Shown: positions 8,967-17,269 of the stretch, one piece after another
Numbering within the stretch: position 1 is the stretch's first letter
Layout: the number at the start of each line of letters is the position of its first letter
NCBI RefSeq assembly: GCF_049331405.1
Contig: NZ_CP186274.1
Span: 7,750,001-7,814,000, forward strand
Direction of reading: 5' to 3'
DNA: 64,000 nucleotides
From: PoT sp049331405
Lineage (GTDB): Bacteria; Planctomycetota; Planctomycetia; Isosphaerales; Isosphaeraceae
Translations under genes and position numbers: made by a program
Notes under the pieces: generated by a model
What the model was told of the DNA's origin: nothing
Seen by the model: the letters and a program-made list of their open reading frames with translations, nothing else
Databases searched by the model: none

Positions 8967-9797
8967 TCAGACCGTGGTCCCGGCGACACTGGGTAGCGAT
9001 CGAGGATGATCCTGGGATCGATCAAGCGGAACGTTCTTCTTGATCGATGAGGATGTCGGCCGATCTCTCTCGCACTCTGAGCGGTCCTTGGCTCGCAGAT
9101 CCCGAATCGCGTTCATCATCCTTTCGGTGACCTGGTTCAACGTTTCCCTATCATATCGATCCTGAACGGGAATGTCGGACAGGTCGATGGGAGGACCGAA
9201 TCGGACGGAGGCGTTGGATGTGGTAATGACCGCTTTCAGGACGTCGTTCGTCCTCGGGGTCCCGCGGATATAGGCCGGGAAGACTGGGACACGAGCCTGG
9301 AGAGCCAGGAACGCTGCGCCTGACTTGCCCTCGCCCAGTTCCTCGCCCGAGGTCGGCAGGATTCGGCCTTCAGGGAACACCGGGACCACTCGCCCTTCTT
9401 CCAGGGTTCGGAGGGCTGCCCTCGTCGCCGCCAGGTCGTGACCGTCCCTGCGTACGGGGATGCACCCGAGTCGTACGCAGAGCCAGTGGATCGGCTTGGC
9501 CTCATAGTACTCGCGTGCGATGAGGAACCCGAGCACTCGATTGCAGCCAGACTGCAGCAGGAGATGGTCGATGCCGCAGGTGTGGTTGGCGATCAGGATG
9601 GCGGGGCCGACATCGGGAAGAGATGACCGCTGCTTGATCTCTAGATGGTGCCAGAGTGCGCAATAACTCTGGGTGATCCAGTACAAGATCCTGAGGATCC
9701 CATGAATCTCAGGCCGACCCGCTTCGGAAGGCATCAGGAGCCACGGGGCTACGAGGAAGAGGGCTGCGATTATCAACAGGAGGGATGAGCTGATCAT
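8967..9797 (-). CDS. 1-acyl-sn-glycerol-3-phosphate acyltransferase (PlsC family)
   Basis: This is a membrane acyltransferase of glycerophospholipid synthesis, moving an acyl chain to lysophosphatidate or a similar lysolipid. An N-terminal hydrophobic stretch is followed by the catalytic H-x4-D motif (NHTCGIDH) and the FPEGR substrate-binding block. From the ATG at 9797 it is 276 residues. A longer frame reaches a TTG at 9878, but that extension has no Shine-Dalgarno and would put a polar tail before the membrane helix, so I prefer the shorter form. It stands alone on this strand, downstream of the PEP-CTERM protease gene. A second PlsC-type gene lies at 32696; their acceptors cannot be separated from sequence. 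Confidence 0.88.
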   Translation of the reverse strand: MISSSLLLIIAALFLVAPWLLMPSEAGRPEIHGILRILYWITQSYCALWHHLEIKQRSSLPDVGPAILIANHTCGIDHLLLQSGCNRVLGFLIAREYYEAKPIHWLCVRLGCIPVRRDGHDLAATRAALRTLEEGRVVPVFPEGRILPTSGEELGEGKSGAAFLALQARVPVFPAYIRGTPRTNDVLKAVITTSNASVRFGPPIDLSDIPVQDRYDRETLNQVTERMMNAIRDLRAKDRSECERDRPTSSSIKKNVPLDRSQDHPRSLPSVAGTTV

Positions 9798-9929
9798 GGA
9801 ATCGCCGGGGCACGAGGTCACTGTTGCGGCCGTACTCTTTTCAACTCCCTGCGTGAAGTGATAGAGATTGTGCCACAAGCATGCCGGACCGGCATCAAGT
9901 GCCCGCCTCTCGGCGGATCCTACACAGAA

Positions 9930-10841
9930 TCAGGCGGCCGCATCTCGCTTATTGAGTCGGTGACGAGCCATGGCGACCCCGGCGAGGACTCCGGCCCAGA
10001 GGAGACAGGTAGAGGGTTCGGGGACGGGGACCGCTGCAATCTCGAGGTCTCCGTCAATCTCCTGCTGGCCTGTCGAGAAGCTGGCGAGGCTGTTCCGGTC
10101 GAAGTTGCTGCTCTTCATGTCGTCGATGGCCTTCTGGCTGAATGTCGTGTGCGGGTCGGTCAGCACCGGCCAGGTGGCAGTGGCCGCATCGAGGAATTGC
10201 CCGGTCTGGTCATCGTGCGCGGCGACGCCGAAGGAGTGCATCAGTTCGTGAGAAATGTTGTGTGCGAGGGCCCATTCGAGGTCTGAGAGAGTCGTGGCTC
10301 CGTCGAGCTTGTCGATGAAGCTGAACCCGTCACCGCCGACGTTGGTGATGCCGATCGCATTCGGATTCGGCCCGTAGGACGTGTTCGACACGACACTCAT
10401 CGTGTGATTCGCCCGGACTGACGGGTCGGTCGTGATCGAGGGATTGAGCCCGCCGCTCTGAAGGAACGTGCTCTGCACATTCTGGAGGACCGAGCTCTCG
10501 AACGCGTCTTGCTGGGCGGCGTTCGGCTCCTGACCCCCGAAGAACTTCTCGACGGCGGGGCTGGTGTACCAGGGTTGTCCGCTCCCCGTCGTGAGCGACG
10601 ATGCTTCCGCGTAAGGACCGCCGCCGAAATTGATGTAGGCGTCGGCTGCCGCCGGTGCGCTCGCGGTGGAGATGGCTGGAGCCTGCCTCGCATCGTTGAT
10701 GATTTGCCGAAGGCTGGAAACCCTGGCCGTCCAGTTCCAATACCTGGGAGCACCATTCGCTGTCACCGGGTCGGCGACCGCCGTCGTCGCTGCGATTCCC
10801 AGGATCAGGACGAAGCCAGAGCACACCTTGGCAACGGACAT
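9930..10841 (-). CDS. PEP-CTERM protein with HExxHxxGxxxH metalloprotease motif
   Basis: A secreted protein of about 303 residues. It begins with a signal peptide (about 1-25), contains a zinc-metalloprotease signature HELMHSFGVAAH (about 198-209, fitting HExxHxxGxxxH), and ends in a PEP-CTERM sorting tail: VPEPSTCLLW, a hydrophobic helix, then a basic end. PEP-CTERM proteins are processed by exosortase and held at or exported through the envelope; no exosortase is in this window. The ATG at 10841 has an ideal AGGAGG at 10849-10854. The metzincin-like spacing predicts three His ligands and a catalytic Glu. The gene is monocistronic. Natural substrate unknown. Confidence 0.82.
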   Translation of the reverse strand: MSVAKVCSGFVLILGIAATTAVADPVTANGAPRYWNWTARVSSLRQIINDARQAPAISTASAPAAADAYINFGGGPYAEASSLTTGSGQPWYTSPAVEKFFGGQEPNAAQQDAFESSVLQNVQSTFLQSGGLNPSITTDPSVRANHTMSVVSNTSYGPNPNAIGITNVGGDGFSFIDKLDGATTLSDLEWALAHNISHELMHSFGVAAHDDQTGQFLDAATATWPVLTDPHTTFSQKAIDDMKSSNFDRNSLASFSTGQQEIDGDLEIAAVPVPEPSTCLLWAGVLAGVAMARHRLNKRDAAA

Positions 10842-11489
10842 CACGAACCTCCTGTTCGGGGGATTTCAGGAAGCCATCATGGCATCAAATCAAGATGTGT
10901 AAGGCGAATTACTTTGCGAGATGGGATAACTGCGGGCGGCGTCGCACTCAACTGCAAGGATAGTGCCGATTGGAGGGATTATAGCGAAGGGTCGCTGTTC
11001 CGCCAGTCCACTTGGGCCGGAAAAAAAGCCTCAACCCAGGAGCGGATGAGGGCTTGCGAGATCGCTTCGTGGCCTCAGGCCCCTTCGCCCATCGGCATGT
11101 AAGTATCGAAAATGGGTCTGGTCTGAGAAGGAAGGAGTTACAAACGACGAGTAGGATTCACAAAGAATTGATTCAATCACCCGATCATAATCACGCGAAT
11201 TGGAAACCTCCGCTGCTTGATCCGTGACGCGTCGCTTGTCTCGCTGAAACCAGGCGTCGAGGAATGACGCTCTCCGATTGGGGGCAAAGACTTAGCGAGG
11301 TTCCTTCGCTTGATTTTTGATTGCGGACGAAAAAATGCGTGGCTATAATCCCCTTCCGTGACTCGTGAGTGGCCGGATGTGTCGCCTGCGTTGTACCCCT
11401 ACACGCACAAGTCCGCTTCGTCGATGGTCGGACTTGCATACCATTTGGACGACGACCGACCACCGGGTGCATCTGAAGGAGTGATTTCG
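10842..11489 (+). other. Intergenic region between divergent secreted-protein genes
   Basis: About 650 bases hold the Shine-Dalgarno of the reverse PEP-CTERM gene and a good forward promoter at 11321-11349. I see no convincing gene. Confidence 0.55.
11321..11349 (+). promoter_or_regulatory. Probable promoter of the repeat lipoprotein
   Basis: TTGCGG (11321-11326), a 17-base spacer, and a consensus TATAAT (11344-11349). It lies about 140 bases before the lipoprotein start, implying a leader of roughly 130 nt. Confidence 0.6.
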
Positions 11490-11795
11490 GTGAATTTCTC
11501 GCACAAGATGTTGTCCGCTCTCTCCGGCATGACGCTCTCCTTGGCTTTGATCAGCGGCTGCACCGAGGAACCGGCTACGGAAGCCCCGACCGCAACCGAG
11601 ACGCCTTCGGCCACCCCCGCCCCGACCAAGACCGAGCCGACCCCGACCCCGGCCCCGCCCGTCGAAGCCCCGACCCCGGCCCCGAAGGCTGAAGAAGCCA
11701 AGCCGGCCGAAGCCCCGAAGGCTGAAGAAGCCAAGCCGGCCGAAGCCCCGAAGGCTGAAGAAGCCAAGCCGGCCGAAGCCCCCGCTCCTAAGTGA
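11490..11795 (+). CDS. Small Pro/Ala/Glu/Lys-rich repeat lipoprotein
   Basis: Starting at the GTG 11490, with AAGGAG about 8 bases upstream, the 101-residue product begins with a short lipoprotein signal ending in the lipobox LISGC. The lipidated Cys would be residue 24. The mature part is low complexity: a Thr/Pro/Ala-rich stretch, then three exact copies of an 11-residue unit (PKAEEAKPAEA). It has no globular domain and looks like an extended envelope spacer or stalk, comparable in composition to periplasm-spanning linkers. The coding DNA is a 33-bp tandem repeat. A strong terminator follows and a consensus promoter precedes it, so it is a single-gene unit that may be well expressed. Function unknown. 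Confidence 0.72.
   Translation: MNFSHKMLSALSGMTLSLALISGCTEEPATEAPTATETPSATPAPTKTEPTPTPAPPVEAPTPAPKAEEAKPAEAPKAEEAKPAEAPKAEEAKPAEAPAPK
11682..11780 (+). repeat. 33-bp coding tandem repeat, three copies
   Basis: The unit begins CCGAAGGCTGAAG, with copies at about 11682, 11715 and 11748. The copies appear identical, which suggests recent expansion or slippage. Confidence 0.85.
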
Positions 11796-11835
11796 GCTGG
11801 GCCCTCGGCTTTCATTCGATATGAATGCTGAACCA

Positions 11836-11872
11836 CGCCGCCTTCCTTGCAATCGAGGAAGGCGGCGTTTTT
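11836..11872 (+). terminator. Intrinsic terminator after the repeat lipoprotein
   Basis: A 12-bp stem, CGCCGCCTTCCT (11836-11847) with AGGAAGGCGGCG (11856-11867), is followed by five T. Confidence 0.92.
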
Positions 11873-11925
11873 CGTTGGGTGACTCGAGAGTGGTCTTCAA
11901 TCATTCACCCGATTGGCGGGGTCTC

Positions 11926-12786
11926 TCAAGACCCGCCCTGGATGACAGGATTGATCAGCGTCCCGATCCCTTCCATCGTGATTTTTACAACATCGCCCGA
12001 ATTGAGGCTGAACTCGTCGGGGGGGACGATGCCCGTTCCCGTGAGCAGGATCACGCCGTGCGGGAAGCTACTGTCCCGGCCGAGCCACTGGATCAGGTCT
12101 CCGAAGGTTCTCGCCATCTTGGCGGTCGAAGTCTTGCCGTGGAAAACTTGCTTGGAGTTGCGTTCGATCTCGATCTGAATCTCGATCGCAGTGGGATCCG
12201 AGAGGGTCGAGGCTAGTCGAATCGTCGGGCCGAGACCGCAGCAGGCGTCGTAGACCTTGGCCTGAGGGAGATACAAGGGGTTCACCCCTTCGATGTCTCG
12301 CGCGCTCATGTCATTGCCAACGGTGAAACCAACAAGTCGCAATGATGAAGAAAGGACGAGTGCGAGCTCAGGCTCGGGCACGGACCACTTGCTGTCGCGT
12401 CGAACACGGACGAGTTGGCCTGGGCCGGCCACTCGGCTCGGCGTGGCCTTGAAGAAAAGCTCAGGCCGATCGGCGCGGTAGACCAAGTCATAGAAGGTGG
12501 CCCCCTGCTCCGACTCCTCCTGGCGGGCCACCTTGCTCCGCTCATAAGTCACGCCTGCACCCCAGACCTCCTGATGATCCATGGGGGCGAGCAACTGGAC
12601 GGTCTCGAGCGGCAGGGTGTTCGAGCCGGCTGAGAGGGCCTTGCGCACTCGATCTTCGAGGTCCTCGGCCTCGATCAACTCGGTGAGCAGCGTTTTGCCC
12701 TGGCCGATGGGAGTGATCCGATCGTCCTCGACCACCCCGACCCAGGGGGTAGTGTCGGTGCCCGAACGATACTTGGCGATGCGCAT
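11926..12786 (-). CDS. Fumarylacetoacetate hydrolase family protein
   Basis: A 286-residue protein with the FAH C-terminal catalytic fold. The Glu-rich metal-binding block is PEPELALVL, followed by GFTVGNDMSARDIEG and the family ending GTGIVPPDEFSLNSGD with GIGTLINPV. Members hydrolyse or dehydrate beta-diketo or 2-keto acids in sugar-acid and aromatic breakdown (for example 2,4-diketo-3-deoxy-fuconate hydrolase, 2-keto-3-deoxy-arabinonate dehydratase). The conserved WGAGVTYERSK region near residue 95 fits the sugar-acid branch, but no pathway partner is adjacent, so the substrate is open. The ATG at 12786 has GAGGA 7 bases upstream and is preferred to the GTG two codons earlier. Confidence 0.86.
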   Translation of the reverse strand: MRIAKYRSGTDTTPWVGVVEDDRITPIGQGKTLLTELIEAEDLEDRVRKALSAGSNTLPLETVQLLAPMDHQEVWGAGVTYERSKVARQEESEQGATFYDLVYRADRPELFFKATPSRVAGPGQLVRVRRDSKWSVPEPELALVLSSSLRLVGFTVGNDMSARDIEGVNPLYLPQAKVYDACCGLGPTIRLASTLSDPTAIEIQIEIERNSKQVFHGKTSTAKMARTFGDLIQWLGRDSSFPHGVILLTGTGIVPPDEFSLNSGDVVKITMEGIGTLINPVIQGGS

Positions 12787-13082
12787 GCCCACGTCCTCAT
12801 TTCTGGTGGTCGACGCGGCCAGTCGGACTCGAGCGAGGACGATCTGTCCCTCACGGAGTTGACGATTGGCGTCAAGATTGTGCGTGTCTCAGCCGATTAT
12901 GAGGAATTGAACGGGGGTGTCTATCCTTCCTCGATTTCGGATCGAGGGGGCGTGTCGGGGAATCTGTGAGCGCCGGTCGGGCTGGCGGAAATTCCAGTTT
13001 TCTCGTAAAGAAAGTTTTCTCTGGCACTGCTTCCGCGCCGGCGTGGGATTTCCACGGGTGCGGACACCCCCGGGAGGCAAGG

Positions 13083-14336
13083 ATGCCGCAGAGAATCGTC
13101 GTCGTAGGACATGCCGCAATTACGTGCCTCGGTCCGAACATGGACCTGACTTGGCAACGACTGATTCGCGGCGAATCCGGCATCCAGAAGCATGAAGCCT
13201 TCTCCGGCGGCGACTTCCTCCAGGACATTGCGGGGGTCGTCCCCGACTTCGGCCCGGGCACCCCTAACGCCGACCCGGCTGTCTCCAAGCTCGAGGCCCG
13301 CTGTATCCACCTCGCCCTCGCCGCCGCGAGAGAAGCCTGGGCACAAGCGGGGCCCGGCGTATCTGCTTGCGATCCGCACCGCGTCGCGGTCCTTGTGGGC
13401 TCGGCCTTGGGGGGGCTCGACCTACTCGACACCGAGCAGGCCCAGATGATGAACCGGAAGAATCGGGCTATCAGCCCCTTCGTGATCCCCGGCCTGATCA
13501 TCAATCAGTGTGCCGGGCAGATCTCGCAGCACCTCGGCCTCTACGGCCCGAGCGTCGCCCCGGCCAACGCCTGTGCCTCAGGTGGACATGCCATCGCCCT
13601 CGGCTCGATGTTCCTGAAGTCGGGCGAGGCCGAGATCGCCATCTGCGGCGCTGCCGAGAGCGCCTTCACGCCAGCCGTCGTGAACGGCTTCGCCACGATG
13701 AAGGCCTTGCTCGGGAAGCGTCGCGAGGATCGATCGCTGACCGACCCGTCACAGTCGAGCCGGCCTTTCAGCGCCGACCGCGCGGGGTTCGTCCTTTCCG
13801 AGGGAGCGGGCATGGTCGTACTCGCCACCGAGGCTGCCGCGAAGAAGTACGATTTGCCGATCCAGGCCGTCTATCATGGACATGCCATCAACTCGGATGG
13901 ATATCACATGTCCATGCCGAGCAAGGAAAAGATTGTCCATTGTTTGAATTCGGCGCTGAATAGGGCGGAAATCCGGCCGGAAGATGTCGATTATTACAAT
14001 GCCCACGGTACGAGCACGGTCGTGAACGACCGGACCGAGACCGAGGTGCTCAAGGAGGTCTTCGGCGCTCAGGCGGCTCGACTGCCCGTCAGTTCCATCA
14101 AGGGTGCCATCGGTCACAGCCTCGGTGCCGCATCGGCGATCGAGGCGGCGGTGAGCGTCAGGACGCTGCAGGAGCAGTTGATTCCCCCCACGATCAACCA
14201 CCTTCGCGATCCCGAACTCGACCTCGACTACGTGCCGGGCGAGGCCCGATCAGCCCAGGTTGAGACGGTGATGAGTGCCTCGTTCGGTTTTGGTGGAACG
14301 AATAACGCCCTGATATTCGGGAGATGGAAGGGATGA
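13083..14336 (+). CDS. Beta-ketoacyl-ACP synthase (KAS I/II type)
   Basis: From the ATG at 13083, with GGGAGGCAAGG directly upstream, the protein is 417 residues, normal for FabF/FabB. The active-site triad is readable: Cys164 in NACASGGHA, His308 in NAHGTSTVVND and His345 in KGAIGHSLGAA, with the supporting Lys340. It condenses malonyl-ACP with an acyl-ACP to lengthen a fatty chain. Its stop overlaps the start of the following acyl carrier protein (ATGA), so the two are translationally coupled, and an LpxL-like acyltransferase follows. The set looks like a dedicated acyl-chain module and not the general fab operon, because fabD, fabG and fabH are absent. Chain-length preference cannot be predicted. 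Confidence 0.9.
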   Translation: MPQRIVVVGHAAITCLGPNMDLTWQRLIRGESGIQKHEAFSGGDFLQDIAGVVPDFGPGTPNADPAVSKLEARCIHLALAAAREAWAQAGPGVSACDPHRVAVLVGSALGGLDLLDTEQAQMMNRKNRAISPFVIPGLIINQCAGQISQHLGLYGPSVAPANACASGGHAIALGSMFLKSGEAEIAICGAAESAFTPAVVNGFATMKALLGKRREDRSLTDPSQSSRPFSADRAGFVLSEGAGMVVLATEAAAKKYDLPIQAVYHGHAINSDGYHMSMPSKEKIVHCLNSALNRAEIRPEDVDYYNAHGTSTVVNDRTETEVLKEVFGAQAARLPVSSIKGAIGHSLGAASAIEAAVSVRTLQEQLIPPTINHLRDPELDLDYVPGEARSAQVETVMSASFGFGGTNNALIFGRWKG

Positions 14337-14590
14337 GCGACCCGGCACTCATTTCGCAGGTGACAGCCATCGTGCGAAAGGCGGGCAAGGTCCCCGCCAA
14401 CGTCCTGATCACCACCGACTCGCGAATGGTCGAGGACCTGAACATCGACTCGCTCGACCTCGTGGATGTCATCCTGAAGATCCAGGACGAGTTCGACGTG
14501 GTCGTCGAGGACGACGACCTCCCGTTGTTGCTCAGCGTCGCCGACCTCGTGAATTACATCTCCGTCCGTCGCAACCGGGCCGTGGCCTGA
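14333..14590 (+). CDS. Acyl carrier protein
   Basis: An 85-residue acidic protein with the phosphopantetheine attachment motif DSLD; Ser40 is the modified residue. It overlaps the stop codon of the ketoacyl synthase (ATGA) and has GGAAGGG just upstream. The sequence is diverged from housekeeping AcpP, and the position between a ketoacyl synthase and an acyltransferase suggests a specialised carrier dedicated to one envelope lipid. Confidence 0.9.
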   Translation: MSDPALISQVTAIVRKAGKVPANVLITTDSRMVEDLNIDSLDLVDVILKIQDEFDVVVEDDDLPLLLSVADLVNYISVRRNRAVA

Positions 14591-14672
14591 CACGCGGCTG
14601 CCTGTTGCTATCGCCGGTACCCGGCGTCCGTCGTGAATCTCCGCGCATCGTGTCCTGGGAAGGGAGTCCCTC

Positions 14673-15599
14673 ATGGATCGGCGAATGCTGAAGGTCCGTA
14701 AGTTCTTGCTTCGGCGCGTGCTGCCGATCTTGCGGCTCTTCCCCTTGCCGTTCGCCTCCCGAGTCGTCGCCGGGATCGGTCGCACCGAGTATCGGATGCA
14801 CAAGGACCTGCGCGACGGCTTCCAGAACGCGGTTTCTCGGACGAACGAGGTGCTCGGCTGCGACTGGGACATCGACAACGTCAGCCAGGAACTCGCAGGC
14901 AACCAGATCTGGTGGCGGACCCGAGACCTCCTGCTCGACGTCGCGAAGAACGAACGCGTCGATCCGATGTTCGTCGTCTCGGGACGTTCCACGCTCGAAG
15001 CCGCCAAGGCGCGGGGCCGAGGGGTCATCCTCCTGACGAGCCACTACGGGGCGCACCTGCTCCCCTCGCACTGGCTGGCCAGGCAGGACTATCCTCTCCG
15101 GTTCTACATGGAGCGGCCCCGGCACGTCTCCAAGTTCCTCGAACGGCAGTTCCAGAGCGAAGGTCCGCTCGCCCAGGATCGCCTGTTCATCTCGAGGAAA
15201 GGCGATGCGACGGGCTCGGCGGGCTCCATCCTGAGAGCGGCCAAGGCTTTGAAGGCGGGGATGCTGCTCTACGTCGCCGGTGATGTGCGTTGGACTGGCC
15301 CGAACACGCAGTCGGCTCGATTTCTCGGGCACCGGTACCAGTTCTCGGCGACCTGGGTCAGGCTCGCCGCGATGACGGGAGCCCCGGTGGTCCCTGTTTT
15401 CTGCCATATGATGCCGCAGGGGACATACCACCTCGAGTTCCTGACTCCCCTGGAAATCGCGGACTGCGGAGACGATGCGAACCTCACCGAGCACTGGGTC
15501 CAGGCCTTCCTGACCCTACTCGAGGACCAAGTTCGACTTCACCCCGCCAACAGTAACGAGTATTTCTTCTGGCCGGAGATGGACTTGCAGGTGGCCTGA
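14673..15599 (+). CDS. LpxL/HtrB-like lipid acyltransferase lacking the usual catalytic acid
   Basis: The 308-residue length and layout fit the lipid A late acyltransferase family: a basic, hydrophobic N terminus, GVILLTSHYG near the middle, FMERPRH-like and GDVRWTG blocks. These inner-membrane enzymes transfer acyl chains from acyl-ACP to a lipid acceptor. In canonical members the active site reads H-x4-E (as in HFGNWE); here the matching stretch is HYGAHL, so the acidic residue is replaced by Leu. The enzyme may use another residue, act on a different acceptor, or be inactive. It follows the ACP gene by about 80 bases, so its acyl donor is probably that ACP. Family likely; reaction uncertain. 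Confidence 0.75.
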   Translation: MDRRMLKVRKFLLRRVLPILRLFPLPFASRVVAGIGRTEYRMHKDLRDGFQNAVSRTNEVLGCDWDIDNVSQELAGNQIWWRTRDLLLDVAKNERVDPMFVVSGRSTLEAAKARGRGVILLTSHYGAHLLPSHWLARQDYPLRFYMERPRHVSKFLERQFQSEGPLAQDRLFISRKGDATGSAGSILRAAKALKAGMLLYVAGDVRWTGPNTQSARFLGHRYQFSATWVRLAAMTGAPVVPVFCHMMPQGTYHLEFLTPLEIADCGDDANLTEHWVQAFLTLLEDQVRLHPANSNEYFFWPEMDLQVA

Positions 15600-15775
15600 G
15601 CCTCTTTGCGTCGAATTTGTCGGCATACTTGTCGACATGAGTGGCGAACGCGGCTTCGGGCCTGCAGGCGAGGCAACATGACGAAGGCTTGGTTGGAGGG
15701 CGTGCGACCAGGCTTTGAAGTGGTACCTTCGAGGATGTTGCCCCTCGTCCCGAGCATCATGGAAGAAGGTTCTCG

Positions 15776-17269
15776 ATGGTCGACGCGAACGGAAAGCTCC
15801 GCATTCGTAGTGGATTGCGCCATTGGCATTGGGCCATCCTTATGTTGGCCTTGGTGCCCGCGGTCTGGCACGTCGTCGATTTCCCCGATGACGTCGACCC
15901 GGAATTCCCGAGCGTCTCCAGGCCGACCATGAGCCGTCGACCACCGCCCGCCTACCGTCTTGCGGAGCCGGGAGACACGATCGACCGCGTCGCCATCTAC
16001 TTCTCCGCCGGGGCGATCATGTTCGCACTCGCGGGATGTGTCCTCGAACGCTCCAAGCCGCGAGTTTGGCCCGCCGCGCTTGCCCTGGCCCTCGCGGGTT
16101 ACTGGCACGCCTCGACGCCCGGCCCGACCTTCGACGGATGGCACGGGATGGGTTGGCGAGCCGTGTTCGACTCGACGACGCCGTTGGTTGAGAAGCTTGC
16201 CCTGGGATCGGGGGCCCTGCTCCTCGCCGCAGTCGTGTTCGGCTCCATCGGTGTCGATCGCGAAAACTGGCGAGCCGTTCGCGATCGACTGAAGAGTCGA
16301 GGGGCCTGGCCGCTCGTGATCGCGGCTTTGGTCTTGGTGGTGATCCGTCAGTTCGAGATTCCGGGCGTCGAACCCCTGGGATACTGGCCGCGCTGGGCTT
16401 ACACCCTGGGGATGCTTGCGTTCGACCTTGCCCTCGTGAAGCTGCTGCTGGGAATTCCGGTCCCCAAATTTTCGCGACGGCTCGCTATCACCACGGTTGG
16501 GGCCCTGGGATGGTTTGGGCTGGTGGTGGGCGGGATCTGGATGACCTGGTATCACCGACCCCTAAGTCGGCTCAAGACGGTCGAGCCCGGCAAGATTTAC
16601 ATGAGCGCGATGCCGACCAAGAAAGGCCTCGAGGTCGCTCACGCTCGTCATCAGTTCAAGACGATCATCAACCTCTTCCCCGAAAACACGCATCTGCGTA
16701 GCCCCAAGCTCCCCGACGAACTTCAGTTCGCCAAGGAGCACGGTATTCGATATGTCGGCAACCCGGCCTTCGAGAACGAAGAAGACGAGTCGAGCTCTTT
16801 CATCAGCTCGACTCTCGAGATCGCGAAGGATCCGAACGCCTGGCCGATCCTCGTCCACTGCCACGGCTGTATGGATCGCACGCCGGCCTGGATGGGGATC
16901 TATCGGTTCGTCGTCCAGGGGCGATCTCTCGGCGAGATTCTGCAGGAGATCGAGCGCCATCGCGGCTATCGCCCCAAGGCCTCGGTCACGCTCCTCTACA
17001 ACCGGGTCCTGCCCTTCTTTGCGCCCGAGAAGTTCGAAGCCGACCCGATGTCCAAGGTCCTGCGGGACGCGGCCTCGCGACTTCCTAGGCCGGGCTCGGG
17101 GCAAGTCCGAACCCCGGCGCAGACGCCGAACCCGGAATCGGTCCCTCGTGTCGGAAGCAAGATCGGCCCGCGGGCATGTCTGCCTAGCTTGACACCCGGC
17201 CGGCCGACCCTAGAGTTCGTCGTGTCCCACCCAAACCCGCAGGTTCACGAATCGGCCATCTCGTCATGA
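15776..17269 (+). CDS. Polytopic membrane protein fused to a dual-specificity/tyrosine phosphatase-like domain
   Basis: A 497-residue fusion. About the first 257 residues hold six or seven hydrophobic segments (near 18-34, 74-90, 98-112, 141-157, 178-192, 208-226, 236-257). The C-terminal part carries the C-x5-R signature of cysteine phosphatases, HCHGCMDRT, with Cys362 as nucleophile and Arg368 binding phosphate. Such a domain could dephosphorylate proteins, phosphoinositide-like lipids or other phospholipids at the membrane. The ATG has GAAGAAGG upstream. Its stop overlaps the ATG of the next aminotransferase gene, so the two are coupled. Given the lipid genes upstream and LptF/G downstream, a lipid phosphatase role is an attractive but unproven inference. 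Confidence 0.7.
   Translation: MVDANGKLRIRSGLRHWHWAILMLALVPAVWHVVDFPDDVDPEFPSVSRPTMSRRPPPAYRLAEPGDTIDRVAIYFSAGAIMFALAGCVLERSKPRVWPAALALALAGYWHASTPGPTFDGWHGMGWRAVFDSTTPLVEKLALGSGALLLAAVVFGSIGVDRENWRAVRDRLKSRGAWPLVIAALVLVVIRQFEIPGVEPLGYWPRWAYTLGMLAFDLALVKLLLGIPVPKFSRRLAITTVGALGWFGLVVGGIWMTWYHRPLSRLKTVEPGKIYMSAMPTKKGLEVAHARHQFKTIINLFPENTHLRSPKLPDELQFAKEHGIRYVGNPAFENEEDESSSFISSTLEIAKDPNAWPILVHCHGCMDRTPAWMGIYRFVVQGRSLGEILQEIERHRGYRPKASVTLLYNRVLPFFAPEKFEADPMSKVLRDAASRLPRPGSGQVRTPAQTPNPESVPRVGSKIGPRACLPSLTPGRPTLEFVVSHPNPQVHESAISS

Noticed and set aside
11682..11780. Repeat array that could be taken for CRISPR
   Set aside because: It is a direct coding repeat without spacers, in frame in a lipoprotein gene.
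15606..15932. Small forward frame overlapping the start of the phosphatase gene
   Set aside because: It overlaps a better-supported gene in another frame and has no domain.
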